This document shows, in pieces, positions 1-5,660 of a DNA stretch of 6,427 nucleotides (position 1 is its first letter; the number at the start of each line of letters is the position of its first letter). The notes under the pieces were generated by a model. The model had not been told where the DNA came from. It was given only the letters and a program-made list of their open reading frames with translations, and made no database searches. Source of the DNA: JAAEUE01 sp039180225. GTDB lineage: Bacteria; Pseudomonadota; Alphaproteobacteria; Rhizobiales; CAJQND01. Location of the stretch: NCBI GenBank assembly GCA_039180225.1, contig JBCDDQ010000286.1, forward strand, positions 1 to 6,427. Direction: 5' to 3'. Made by a program: the position numbers and the translations under genes.

Positions 1-1414
1 CCACATTTCGGAAAACCGAACAGATACGGGCATGTGCATACTGTACATAAAAAACAGGATTATCGCGCGACTGCTCGGTGACTTTCTTAAAGTCAAAATC
101 CAAGGGCGCCTCGTTTTTGCGGTACAGCATCATGAAGCGGACCACGTCGGAACCCACCTCATCGACCACGTCTCTGAGGGTGATGAACTCGCCTGCCCGC
201 TTGGACATGCGCACCGGTTCACCGCCGCGCAGAAACTTCACCAGCTGGCAGAGCCGCACCACCACGGCGGCCTCATCTCCGGCCACGGCCTGGCACACTG
301 CCTGCAAACGCTTCACATAGCCCCCGTGATCGGCGCCAAGGACGTAGATCATCTGTTTGAATTCGCGGGAAAATTTGTTGTGAAAGTAGGCTACATCGGC
401 GGCGAAGTAGGTGTAGGCGCCGTCTGATTTCATCAGCGCCCGGTCGATATCATCGCCAAAGGCGGTGGCCTTGAAGAGGGTCTGCTCGCGGTCCTCCCAA
501 TCCTCCGGCACCTGGCCCTTGGGCGGGGGCAAGCGGCCCTCAAACACCAGATCGCGCGCGCGCAGTTCGGCGATGGACCGGCTGATCTCGCTCGTGCCAT
601 CGGGGCCTCGATCGTGCAGGGACTGCTCTGAGAAGAACAGGTCATGCTCGATGTTGAGCGCCTTCAGGTCGTCGCGAATGATCTGCATGTTGAAGTCGAT
701 GGCCGCGCGGCGCAGGAGCGGAAGCCAATCAGCTTCAGCCATCTGCATCAGCGAATCACCATGCTCATCGGCCAAGCGCTGGCCAAGCGGCACGAGATAC
801 TGTCCGGGATAGAGGCCCGGAGGGATCTCACCGATTTGCTCGCCGCACGCCTCGCGGTACCGCAGATAGGCTGACTTCGCCACAACGTCGATCTGAACGC
901 CGGCATCGTTGATGTAGTATTCCTTGGTCACCTCATAGCCCGTGGCGCTGAGGAGGCTCGCCAAGGCATCGCCGAACACCGCACCGCGGCAATGGCCCAC
1001 ATGAAGGGGGCCGGTGGGGTTTACGGAGACGTACTCCACATTCACCGTCTCGCCGGCGCCCAGTGTCGAGGCGCCATAGTCCTCCCCGGCCTGCAGCGCC
1101 GCGCTCAGAACTTTCGGCCAGAAACCGGGCGCGAGGCGCAAGTTGATGAAGCCGGGCCCGGCCACTTCGGCGGACGCCACATCCTCGTGGGCTGAGATCA
1201 GCGGCAACAGCAGATCGGCCACGGCCCGCGGCGCCATGCCGGCGGGTTTGGCCAGGATCATGGCTGCATTGGTTGCGATTTCGCCGTGCGAAGGGTCGCG
1301 GGGCGGCTCAACCGCCACCCGTTTGGTGTCCACATCGGCCGGCAAATGGCCTTGTGTGGAAAGTTCAGCGACCGCATCGCTCACGACGTCACTGAAATGG
1401 GCAAAGATATTCAC
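1..1414 (-). CDS. argS: Arginyl-tRNA synthetase, C-terminus cut off by the window edge
   Basis: Class I aminoacyl-tRNA synthetase that charges tRNA-Arg with arginine using ATP in the cytoplasm. The reverse strand is open from position 1414 to the edge, giving 471 residues. Residues 1 to about 85 look like the Arg-tRNA-synthetase N-terminal domain. The HIGH signature appears as NPTGPLHVGH at residues 132-141, and the KMSKS signature as RMSKRAG with MSKR at 403-406. NPVFYVQYAHARI from residue 452 marks the start of the DALR anticodon-binding domain. Full-length family members have roughly 560-600 residues, so about 100-130 are missing to the left. The start is the GTG at 1414-1412: an in-frame TGA lies 12 bases upstream and MNIFAHF matches usual ArgS N-termini. 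No clear Shine-Dalgarno precedes it. It lies 86 bases downstream of dgt and is probably cotranscribed with it. The family call is very secure; the exact start is less so. Confidence 0.96.
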   Translation of the reverse strand, partial: MNIFAHFSDVVSDAVAELSTQGHLPADVDTKRVAVEPPRDPSHGEIATNAAMILAKPAGMAPRAVADLLLPLISAHEDVASAEVAGPGFINLRLAPGFWPKVLSAALQAGEDYGASTLGAGETVNVEYVSVNPTGPLHVGHCRGAVFGDALASLLSATGYEVTKEYYINDAGVQIDVVAKSAYLRYREACGEQIGEIPPGLYPGQYLVPLGQRLADEHGDSLMQMAEADWLPLLRRAAIDFNMQIIRDDLKALNIEHDLFFSEQSLHDRGPDGTSEISRSIAELRARDLVFEGRLPPPKGQVPEDWEDREQTLFKATAFGDDIDRALMKSDGAYTYFAADVAYFHNKFSREFKQMIYVLGADHGGYVKRLQAVCQAVAGDEAAVVVRLCQLVKFLRGGEPVRMSKRAGEFITLRDVVDEVGSDVVRFMMLYRKNEAPLDFDFKKVTEQSRDNPVFYVQYAHARICSVFRNV

Positions 1415-1436
1415 GATCAGGAGATTTCACTGTTTC

Positions 1437-1466
1437 GGCGTGGCACTTGCTCTGGCACTGCCACCC
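1437..1466 (-). promoter_or_regulatory. Hairpin in the argS leader
   Basis: GTGGCA (1440-1445) and TGCCAC (1459-1464) form a perfect 6-bp stem around 13 bases. GG (1437-1438) and CC (1465-1466) extend it past one bulged C. The structure ends about 22 bases before the argS GTG. No T-tract follows on either strand, so it does not look like an intrinsic terminator. It could be an mRNA processing, stability or translation-control element between dgt and argS, or chance. The stem is seen; any function is inferred. Confidence 0.35.
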
Positions 1467-1472
1467 TCAAGG

Positions 1473-1484
1473 CCGCGTACGCGG
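1473..1484. repeat. 12-bp perfect palindrome CCGCGTACGCGG in the dgt-argS spacer
   Basis: The sequence equals its own reverse complement and lies 17 bases after the dgt stop codon on the minus strand. As RNA it could form only a short hairpin of four G/C pairs with a 4-base loop, and no U-run follows. It could be a protein-binding site or a weak 3' end for dgt, but palindromes of this size in GC-rich DNA can be chance. Confidence 0.3.
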
Positions 1485-1500
1485 AATTTCGAGTAGCGAA

Positions 1501-2667
1501 TTAGCTGAAAAGCCGGTCCAGGTCAAACAGTCGCTTGTGCTCATCCAGCGCGTATCGATCCGTCATTCCGGCAATAAAATCGCTTATATGTCTGGCCCTT
1601 ACCTGGTCGTCTTGATGTTCATTGTCGAGCTGCCAGCGAGCCGGCAGCGCGTCTTGGTCTGCCATGTAGGCTTCGAACAGATTGGCCACCACGCGCTGGG
1701 CTCTGGTCATGATGTCCGTAACCCGCTCGTGCTTGTACATGCGCCTCGACAAAAAGCGCTGCAGCACCCGGTTGTCTTCTGCCATTTGCGCGGAAAATCC
1801 CACCAGCGGCTGCCCCAATTGGCGCACATCGTCCGCGCTTGCGATCTGCGCCTTGGTGGCCCGTTTGCGGGTCTCGGCCACCACATCGCCAACCATGCCG
1901 GATATCACCCTGCGGACGGTCTCGTGCACCATTCTGGGGCGTTCCAGCTTCTGATAGGTGGACAGAACCGTGCCCAGCGCGGCGCCGGCAAGCGGCACAT
2001 CGGCCAGATCGATCACGTCAAAGAGCCCGGCCCGCAGCCCGTCGTCAATGTCGTGGGCGTTGTAGGCGATGTCGTCCGCTATGGCAGCCACCTGGGCCTC
2101 GGCGGAGGCGTAGAGCTCAGGTTTCAGGGCGCTGAAATGCTCAAAATCGCGATACCCGGCCGGGAGCTCGGCAGCGTCGGTCACAGGACCGTTGTGCTTC
2201 AAGAGCCCCTCCAAGCTCTCCCAGCTGAGATTTAGCCCGTCAAAGTCGGCATAGCGGCATTCCAGCTTGGTGACGATCCTGAGGGTTTGCGCGTTGTGAT
2301 CAAAGCCGCCCCATGGCTTCATGCAGCCATTCAGCGCCGCCTCGCCGGCATGGCCAAACGGCGTGTGGCCCAGATCGTGGGCCAAGGCCAGAGCCTCCAC
2401 TAGGTCTTCCTGCAGGCCCAGCATGCGGGAGATCGAGCGGGCGATCTGAGCCACTTCGAGGGAATGGGTTAAACGCGTGCGGTAATGATCACCCTCGTGA
2501 GAGACGAAGACCTGGGTCTTGTGTTTCAGACGGCGCAGGGCGTTGGAGTGGACCACCCGGTCCCGGTCGCGCTGGAACAGGGGCCGCTCCAGGCTCTCCG
2601 ACTCCGGGAAGAAACGCCCGGGGCTGTTGTCCGAAAAGCTTGAATAGGAAGCGCGCTTGGCGTTCAT
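1501..2667 (-). CDS. dgt: HD-domain deoxyguanosinetriphosphate triphosphohydrolase-like protein
   Basis: A 388-residue protein of the Dgt-like dNTP triphosphohydrolase family, which releases tripolyphosphate from dNTPs and helps balance dNTP pools. The metal-binding HD signature is complete: H68 in RLTHSLEV, H97-D98 in LAHDLGHTPFGHAGE (about 95-109), and the downstream Asp in ADDIAYNAHDIDDG (D198/D199). FDHNAQTLR at 122-130 is also typical. The length fits the shorter 'dGTPase-like' subfamily better than the roughly 500-residue E. coli Dgt, so substrate preference for dGTP should not be assumed. The ATG start at 2667 gives a family-like N-terminus; a purine-rich GGGCGGGAAG lies about 12 bases upstream and serves as a weak ribosome site. 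It is divergent from erpA and is followed by argS on the same strand, which suggests a dgt-argS transcription unit. Long open frames exist on the opposite strand but carry no recognisable protein. Confidence 0.93.
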   Translation of the reverse strand: MNAKRASYSSFSDNSPGRFFPESESLERPLFQRDRDRVVHSNALRRLKHKTQVFVSHEGDHYRTRLTHSLEVAQIARSISRMLGLQEDLVEALALAHDLGHTPFGHAGEAALNGCMKPWGGFDHNAQTLRIVTKLECRYADFDGLNLSWESLEGLLKHNGPVTDAAELPAGYRDFEHFSALKPELYASAEAQVAAIADDIAYNAHDIDDGLRAGLFDVIDLADVPLAGAALGTVLSTYQKLERPRMVHETVRRVISGMVGDVVAETRKRATKAQIASADDVRQLGQPLVGFSAQMAEDNRVLQRFLSRRMYKHERVTDIMTRAQRVVANLFEAYMADQDALPARWQLDNEHQDDQVRARHISDFIAGMTDRYALDEHKRLFDLDRLFS

Positions 2668-2695
2668 GATCAGACAGCTTCCCGCCCTTGCAGCA

Positions 2696-2723
2696 TTGAC
2701 ATTCCGTTCACCTCATCTAGATA
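2696..2723 (+). promoter_or_regulatory. Candidate sigma-70 promoter for erpA
   Basis: A perfect TTGACA -35 box lies at 2696-2701. A 16-base spacer leads to TAGATA at 2718-2723, a poor -10 match that sits in the palindrome ATCTAGAT (2715-2722). Transcription would start near 2730, about 40 bases before the erpA ATG, inside the 102-base divergent spacer shared with dgt. I saw no full Iron-Rhodo-box or clear IscR-type site. I could not pick out an equally good promoter for dgt on the other strand. Confidence 0.5.
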
Positions 2724-2754
2724 GAGAACACCAGATCCAGTTTGGGTGCACCTT

Positions 2755-2760
2755 AGAAGG
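2755..2760 (+). promoter_or_regulatory. Ribosome binding site deciding the erpA start
   Basis: AGAAGG is followed by 9 bases and then ATG at 2770. The same frame opens at an earlier GTG at 2746, but that choice would place this Shine-Dalgarno inside the coding sequence and add eight residues unlike the family. The ATG at 2770 is therefore preferred. Confidence 0.7.
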
Positions 2761-2769
2761 GTCCTGCTC

Positions 2770-3111
2770 ATGACCAGCGCAAGCGAAGCCAGTGTGACCG
2801 TTTCTGCCGCCGCCGCCAAGCGGATCGGAGCGATTTTGGCCACTGAGCCCGACAAGAAGGCCCTTAGGGTGACCGTCTCGGGCGGAGGCTGCTCGGGTTT
2901 CCAGTACGGCTTTGAATTGGCCGGTGACGCCAATGAAGATGACCTTGTGTTGGAACGTGATGGCATCAACGTGTACATCGATTCCATTTCACTGATGTAT
3001 ATGGAAGGTTCGGAAATCGACTTTGTCGACGACCTGATCGGCCAATCCTTCCAGATCAAAAACCCCAACGCGGTCGCAGCTTGCGGGTGTGGCACCAGCT
3101 TCTCAATTTGA
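2770..3111 (+). CDS. erpA: Iron-sulfur cluster insertion protein ErpA (A-type carrier)
   Basis: A 113-residue A-type Fe-S carrier (IscA/HesB/ErpA family). It receives clusters from the assembly scaffold and passes them to apoproteins in the cytoplasm. All three cluster-ligand cysteines are present: C41 in SGGGCSGFQYGF, and C105 and C107 in the C-terminal CGCGTSFSI. The 63 residues between the first and second cysteines equal the spacing in E. coli ErpA and IscA. The SGGGCSGFQYGF core and the SFSI ending resemble ErpA more than IscA or SufA. The ATG at 2770 is chosen because AGAAGG lies 9 bases upstream. Its divergent position beside dgt-argS is common in Alphaproteobacteria. No other isc or suf gene is in the window. 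Family membership is near certain and the ErpA subtype very likely. Confidence 0.94.
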   Translation: MTSASEASVTVSAAAAKRIGAILATEPDKKALRVTVSGGGCSGFQYGFELAGDANEDDLVLERDGINVYIDSISLMYMEGSEIDFVDDLIGQSFQIKNPNAVAACGCGTSFSI

Positions 3112-3137
3112 CCAGCAGGACAGCTGAGCTTTCCTGA

Positions 3138-3153
3138 CCGCCCAAAATGGCGG
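3138..3153 (+). terminator. Possible weak 3'-end hairpin after erpA
   Basis: CCGCC (3138-3142), a 6-base CAAAAT loop and GGCGG (3149-3153) give a perfect 5-bp GC stem starting 27 bases after the erpA stop. No T-run follows on the plus strand, so it is not a classical intrinsic terminator. It may still mark the transcript 3' end or protect it. Confidence 0.35.
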
Positions 3154-3256
3154 CATGCCCCAGGTATGAAAATTTTCCACCACACCTTGCCCTGGCCGGC
3201 GTTACGGTCAATCACGGCAAATCCCTGCGCATACAAACGCACACTCCAGATCTGGC

Positions 3257-3320
3257 ATGCATAATATAAGTATTTTTCCTTCATTACATTTTTTCTCAAT
3301 AAATTTGATAAGTTAACCAA
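3257..3320. other. AT-rich island of about 20% GC
   Basis: Thirteen of 64 bases are G or C, in a window of about 60% GC. The plus strand has T-runs at 3273-3277 and 3289-3294 without a strong hairpin in front. The minus strand reads as A-rich leader sequence with ATG codons at 3320 (a GTG-like reading frame start, MVNLSNLL) and at about 3284 (MKEKYLYYAC). It could be a promoter for an unseen minus-strand RNA, a curved or easily melted protein-binding segment, or a fragment of transferred DNA. The composition is observed; the role is unknown. Confidence 0.55.
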
Positions 3321-3440
3321 ACATCCTCCCCACCCGACCGTGCTGTGAAACCACCCACATATTGTACCTTGTGCTTTACCAGGCGTGAAACCCGCACCCG
3401 CACACTCTCAGAGCTGCACCAGGCGCTCGGCCCATGCGTT

Positions 3441-3529
3441 CAATAACAGATCATTATCTCGCAAAATGCACAGAACGCCGCACACGTTTTTGTGTGCACA
3501 TTGTGCACTCGTCTATCTGCTTGTTATTG
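3441..3529. repeat. Three nested inverted repeats forming one 89-base symmetric element
   Basis: Three perfect arm pairs share nearly one centre. The outer pair is CAATAACA (3441-3448) with TGTTATTG (3522-3529). The middle pair is TGCACA (3467-3472) with TGTGCA (3502-3507). The inner pair is GCACAC (3480-3485) with GTGTGC (3492-3497), closing a 6-base GTTTTT loop. The centres fall at 3485, 3487 and 3488.5. The right half also contains TGTGCAC twice, 9 bases apart (3493 and 3502). It could fold as a long interrupted hairpin in RNA from either strand, extrude as a cruciform, or bind a dimeric protein. I do not recognise it as a known RNA family, dif site or integron attC site. Confidence 0.5.
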
Positions 3530-3634
3530 GTTAATTTCCAGCAACAGACCCCGTGAAGATGGGGCGCAATGACAGACAGCCTGCGCGAGCAGACCTGAGC
3601 TCGTGGCAGAGGTGGGCAATGAGAGCAATAGGCC

Positions 3635-4540
3635 CTAAGGGTAGGCCCAAATGGCGACGAGCCAGGATATCAAAAGCAACACGGCCACGAACCCCACGCA
3701 CTTCAGTTGCAGCATCACATCGCCTGCCCAATTGCGATCAAACCGCGCCAGAAGCCACCCACCGGCGAGGCCCATGAAGAAGCCAAGCACATGAGCCATG
3801 ATGTCCGTTCGCTCGCCGCTGAACCCTAAGAAGGCCAGCAGCATGAACCCACCGGCGAGAGGCGCCCAGCGGCGCAGGCTCTTAAACGTGCGTCGCCCCT
3901 CCTCCACCTCGCTTTGACGCAGGGCGGCCAGCAGCCCGATCCCGGCAAACAGCGCCGTGGAGGCTCCAATGGATGTATGGGTGTCGGCGTGCAGAAAGGC
4001 GTTGGCCAGGTTGCCCAAAGTGCCGGCAGCGATCATGGCCGCCCACGCTACGCCAGAGCCCACGAGCTGGGCCAGCAGGAAGAAGAACACGGTGCCGAAC
4101 ACCAGATTGCCCAAAAGGTGTGCGGAGCTCACATGGAGCGTTAAGGCGGTAACAGCGCGCCACCACTCGCCGTCCACCATCAGGCCGGCCTGAGCGGCTC
4201 CTGATTTCAGCCAGTCGATGGAAAAGGCGTTGTTGCGCTCCGCGGCAAAGAAAAACAACAGGACCGCCCAATAGATCATCGCTGCCTCGGTGCGCGGCAC
4301 GGCCAGCTGCCTGGGCCCCAGCTTTTGCTGCACATTGCGGTTTTCAACGTCGTAGGCCAGCAGTTCGCTGGCTGCGCGGTCATGGTCGCCGGTCTCAACG
4401 AAGAGCGCAAACCCTTCGGCGTCCTGGCGCACGAAAGACTCAATCCCCATGGCCACGAGCACCAGCATGTACTGCTCGGCATCGCCAAGGCTGGCGCACC
4501 GGCGCACCAGTGCATATTCGGGTTGGAAAGGCTCTGTCAC
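3635..4540 (-). CDS. Rhomboid-family intramembrane serine protease with N-terminal cytoplasmic domain
   Basis: A 301-residue inner-membrane protease expected to cut transmembrane segments of other membrane proteins; its substrates are unknown. Active-site signatures are intact: WWR (126-128) before the L1 loop, HVSSAHLLGN with H136, H141 and N145, the catalytic serine S194 in GAST (192-195), and H250 in AHVLGFFMG. Membrane segments lie near residues 88-101, 143-162, 163-183, 190-208, 226-240, 246-266 and 279-299, a GlpG-like six-helix core plus one C-terminal helix. Residues 10-70 form a soluble domain (SLGDAEQYMLVLVAMGIESF...) reminiscent of the small N-terminal domain of GlpG. The GTG start at 4540 is the furthest possible, since an in-frame TGA lies 15 bases upstream apart from an unlikely ATT; no clear Shine-Dalgarno is seen, so a later start is possible. 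It is divergent from the SDR gene. Family call is firm; the physiological role is unknown. Confidence 0.92.
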   Translation of the reverse strand: MTEPFQPEYALVRRCASLGDAEQYMLVLVAMGIESFVRQDAEGFALFVETGDHDRAASELLAYDVENRNVQQKLGPRQLAVPRTEAAMIYWAVLLFFFAAERNNAFSIDWLKSGAAQAGLMVDGEWWRAVTALTLHVSSAHLLGNLVFGTVFFFLLAQLVGSGVAWAAMIAAGTLGNLANAFLHADTHTSIGASTALFAGIGLLAALRQSEVEEGRRTFKSLRRWAPLAGGFMLLAFLGFSGERTDIMAHVLGFFMGLAGGWLLARFDRNWAGDVMLQLKCVGFVAVLLLISWLVAIWAYP

Positions 4541-4571
4541 CTGAGGGAAAATGGGTCATGTGTCCCCGAAG

Positions 4572-4594
4572 GGCAAGAGCCAAGCGTTCTTGCC
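4572..4594. promoter_or_regulatory. Operator-like dyad GGCAAGA-N9-TCTTGCC
   Basis: A perfect 7-bp inverted repeat (4572-4578 and 4588-4594) is separated by 9 bases. It is central-left in the 157-base spacer between the divergent rhomboid and SDR genes, 32 bases upstream of the rhomboid GTG. It could bind a dimeric regulator or form a hairpin in the rhomboid 5' leader. No T-run follows on either strand. Confidence 0.4.
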
Positions 4595-4601
4595 GCAGAG
4601 C

Positions 4602-4618
4602 TTGCATGCAATTTGCAA
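4602..4618. promoter_or_regulatory. Palindrome TTGCATGCAA followed by a further TTGCAA half-site
   Basis: TTGCATGCAA (4602-4611) equals its own reverse complement, and TTGCAA (4613-4618) repeats the half-site 11 bases on. It sits 8 bases from the neighbouring dyad and about 80 bases upstream of the SDR ATG, a place where a repressor or activator could act on both divergent genes. No regulator gene lies in the window. The symmetry is seen; the regulatory role is inferred. Confidence 0.35.
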
Positions 4619-4682
4619 CCCCACCCGCAAGCGAACGAACGCCAGCGCAGCGGTGTGGCCGAGCGTTTCGTTTTGACACGGC

Positions 4683-4689
4683 GAGGAGG
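4683..4689 (+). promoter_or_regulatory. Strong Shine-Dalgarno of the SDR gene
   Basis: GAGGAGG lies 8 bases before the ATG at 4698 and fixes that start. It is the best ribosome site in the window. The TTGACA at 4673-4678 is too close to the ATG to serve as a -35 box for this gene with a normal leader. Confidence 0.8.
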
Positions 4690-4697
4690 GATCAAGC

Positions 4698-5660
4698 ATG
4701 GCACGAGTAATGGTAACCGGCGCAAACGGCCACATTGGCAGCGTGCTGGTGGATCACCTTTTGAAGGAAAATCATCAGGTTGTGGCGGTGGATTGGATGA
4801 TCTACGGCGCCTTTCCGCTCACCCCGTTCCAAGACAATCCGGGCTTTGAGCTGCTTCAACAGGATCTGCGCACGCTGCCGGTGAGCGCCTATCGCGGCAT
4901 TGATATTGTGGTGGATGCGTCAGGCCTTCCCAACGAACAGACATGCACGGTGGACCCGGCACTTGCCAAGGAAATCAATGTTCAGGCCCGCGCCCGCATT
5001 GCCCGCATCGCCAAGGCTATGGGTGTGCGCCGTCATATTGCGCTGACCTCCGCTGAGCCCCCCACTGGCAAAGATCTTTACGGGCGCTGCAATGCGCAGT
5101 TGGAACAAACGGTGCTGTCTGCGGCCGCGGACGGGTTCTCCACAACTGTGCTCAGGGCCGGCTCCGTTTATGGGCTGTCGCGCCGGATGCGGTTCGATGT
5201 GATGGCCAATGTGGTTGCCCTGCACGCCCATATGGGCCGGCGGGTGACGTTCCCCGGCAGCGCCCAAACCGCCCTGCCCTTCATCCATGTGCGCGATCTT
5301 GCCCGAGCCGCCGTGAGCGCCATAGCGGCCCCTGAAGCGGTGTTGAGCGGCCAAGTGTTCACCGTGGCGAGCCAGATCCAAACGCTTCAGGAGCTGCTGG
5401 CGGAGGCCTCGGAGATCTTTCCTGGCAAGATCGACTATGTGTTCTCGCGGCCCGCAGACGGCCAGCACGCTTTGGACATGACGGTGCCTGCCTTCCAGGA
5501 CGCCACCGGCTTTGCGCCGCGCATCACCCTGGACCAGGGCCTTTTGGAAGTGTTTATCGCGCTCAAGGGCGGGCGCACGAAGTTGGGCGAAACCACCAAC
5601 ACGGCAAAGTTCTACCGCTCGCTCATCAAGAAAACCCAGGAAGCCGAGGCCCGCCTTTAG
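4698..5660 (+). CDS. NAD-dependent epimerase/dehydratase-like extended SDR protein with altered catalytic Lys
   Basis: A 320-residue soluble protein of the extended short-chain dehydrogenase/reductase superfamily, related to nucleotide-sugar epimerases and dehydratases. The Rossmann motif TGANGHIG is at 7-14. D32 after the second strand suggests NAD rather than NADP, and D56 fits the adenine contact. DASG at 73-76 takes the place of the usual strand-4 motif, and LRAGSVYG at 152-159 matches the conserved RxxxVYG segment. The catalytic site reads YGRCNAQLE (128-136): Tyr128 is kept, but the Lys of Tyr-X3-Lys is Asn132 (codon AAT at 5091-5093). This may reduce or change catalysis. The start is fixed by a strong GAGGAGG. 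The gene is divergent from the rhomboid gene and converges with the MFS gene, overlapping it by 4 bases. Substrate and pathway cannot be deduced from the sequence. Confidence 0.9.
   Translation: MARVMVTGANGHIGSVLVDHLLKENHQVVAVDWMIYGAFPLTPFQDNPGFELLQQDLRTLPVSAYRGIDIVVDASGLPNEQTCTVDPALAKEINVQARARIARIAKAMGVRRHIALTSAEPPTGKDLYGRCNAQLEQTVLSAAADGFSTTVLRAGSVYGLSRRMRFDVMANVVALHAHMGRRVTFPGSAQTALPFIHVRDLARAAVSAIAAPEAVLSGQVFTVASQIQTLQELLAEASEIFPGKIDYVFSRPADGQHALDMTVPAFQDATGFAPRITLDQGLLEVFIALKGGRTKLGETTNTAKFYRSLIKKTQEAEARL

Larger units (their letters stand above)
3112..3634. other. 523-base intergenic region without a convincing gene
   Basis: It lies between the 3' end of erpA (plus) and the 3' end of the rhomboid gene (minus), so neither gene needs a promoter here. 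From left to right it holds: a short hairpin after erpA (3138-3153); palindromes GGCATGCC (3152-3159), GAAAATTTTC (3168-3177) and CCAGATCTGG (3246-3255); an AT-rich island (3257-3320); nested inverted repeats (3441-3529); and two weak minus-strand hairpins downstream of the rhomboid gene, CGAGC/GCTCG (3586-3603) and CCCC/GGGG (3549-3564), both without U-runs. A 32-codon plus-strand frame begins at 3166 (MKIFHHTLP) but lacks a good ribosome site. A minus-strand frame starting at 3320 runs into antisense of erpA. Neither is called. The region is long for a convergent spacer in such a dense window. It could hold a small RNA, a decayed gene or a recombination scar. Confidence 0.6.

Noticed and set aside
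32..427. Plus-strand frames of up to 131 codons opposite argS
   Set aside because: The minus strand encodes the conserved KMSKS region and start of the anticodon-binding domain of ArgS here; the plus frames are shadows.
1447..2235. A 262-codon plus-strand frame opposite dgt
   Set aside because: It is His/Gly/Val-rich antisense shadow of a conserved HD-domain gene and has no recognisable domain.
2746..2769. Longer erpA start at GTG 2746
   Set aside because: It would place the AGAAGG ribosome site inside the coding region and add residues not typical of the family.
3166..3264. A 32-codon plus-strand frame (MKIFHHTLP...) downstream of erpA
   Set aside because: No proper ribosome site, no recognisable product and too short to support.
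3273..3294. T-runs as an intrinsic terminator for erpA
   Set aside because: They lie about 160 bases after the stop and no strong stem precedes them; CCAGATCTGG (3246-3255) allows only a 3-bp stem.
2670..3320. A 216-codon minus-strand frame overlapping erpA
   Set aside because: Two thirds is antisense to erpA, with all ErpA cysteines intact on the plus strand. Only its first 70 codons are kept as an open question under findings.
3441..3460. Replication origin signals (DnaA boxes, CtrA TTAA-N7-TTAA sites) in the AT-richer gap
   Set aside because: I found no TTATCCACA-like box cluster and no properly spaced TTAA pair.
3486..3509. dif/XerCD or integron attC site within the inverted repeats
   Set aside because: No match to the dif core layout and no GTTRRRY-type attC ends; no integrase gene in the window.
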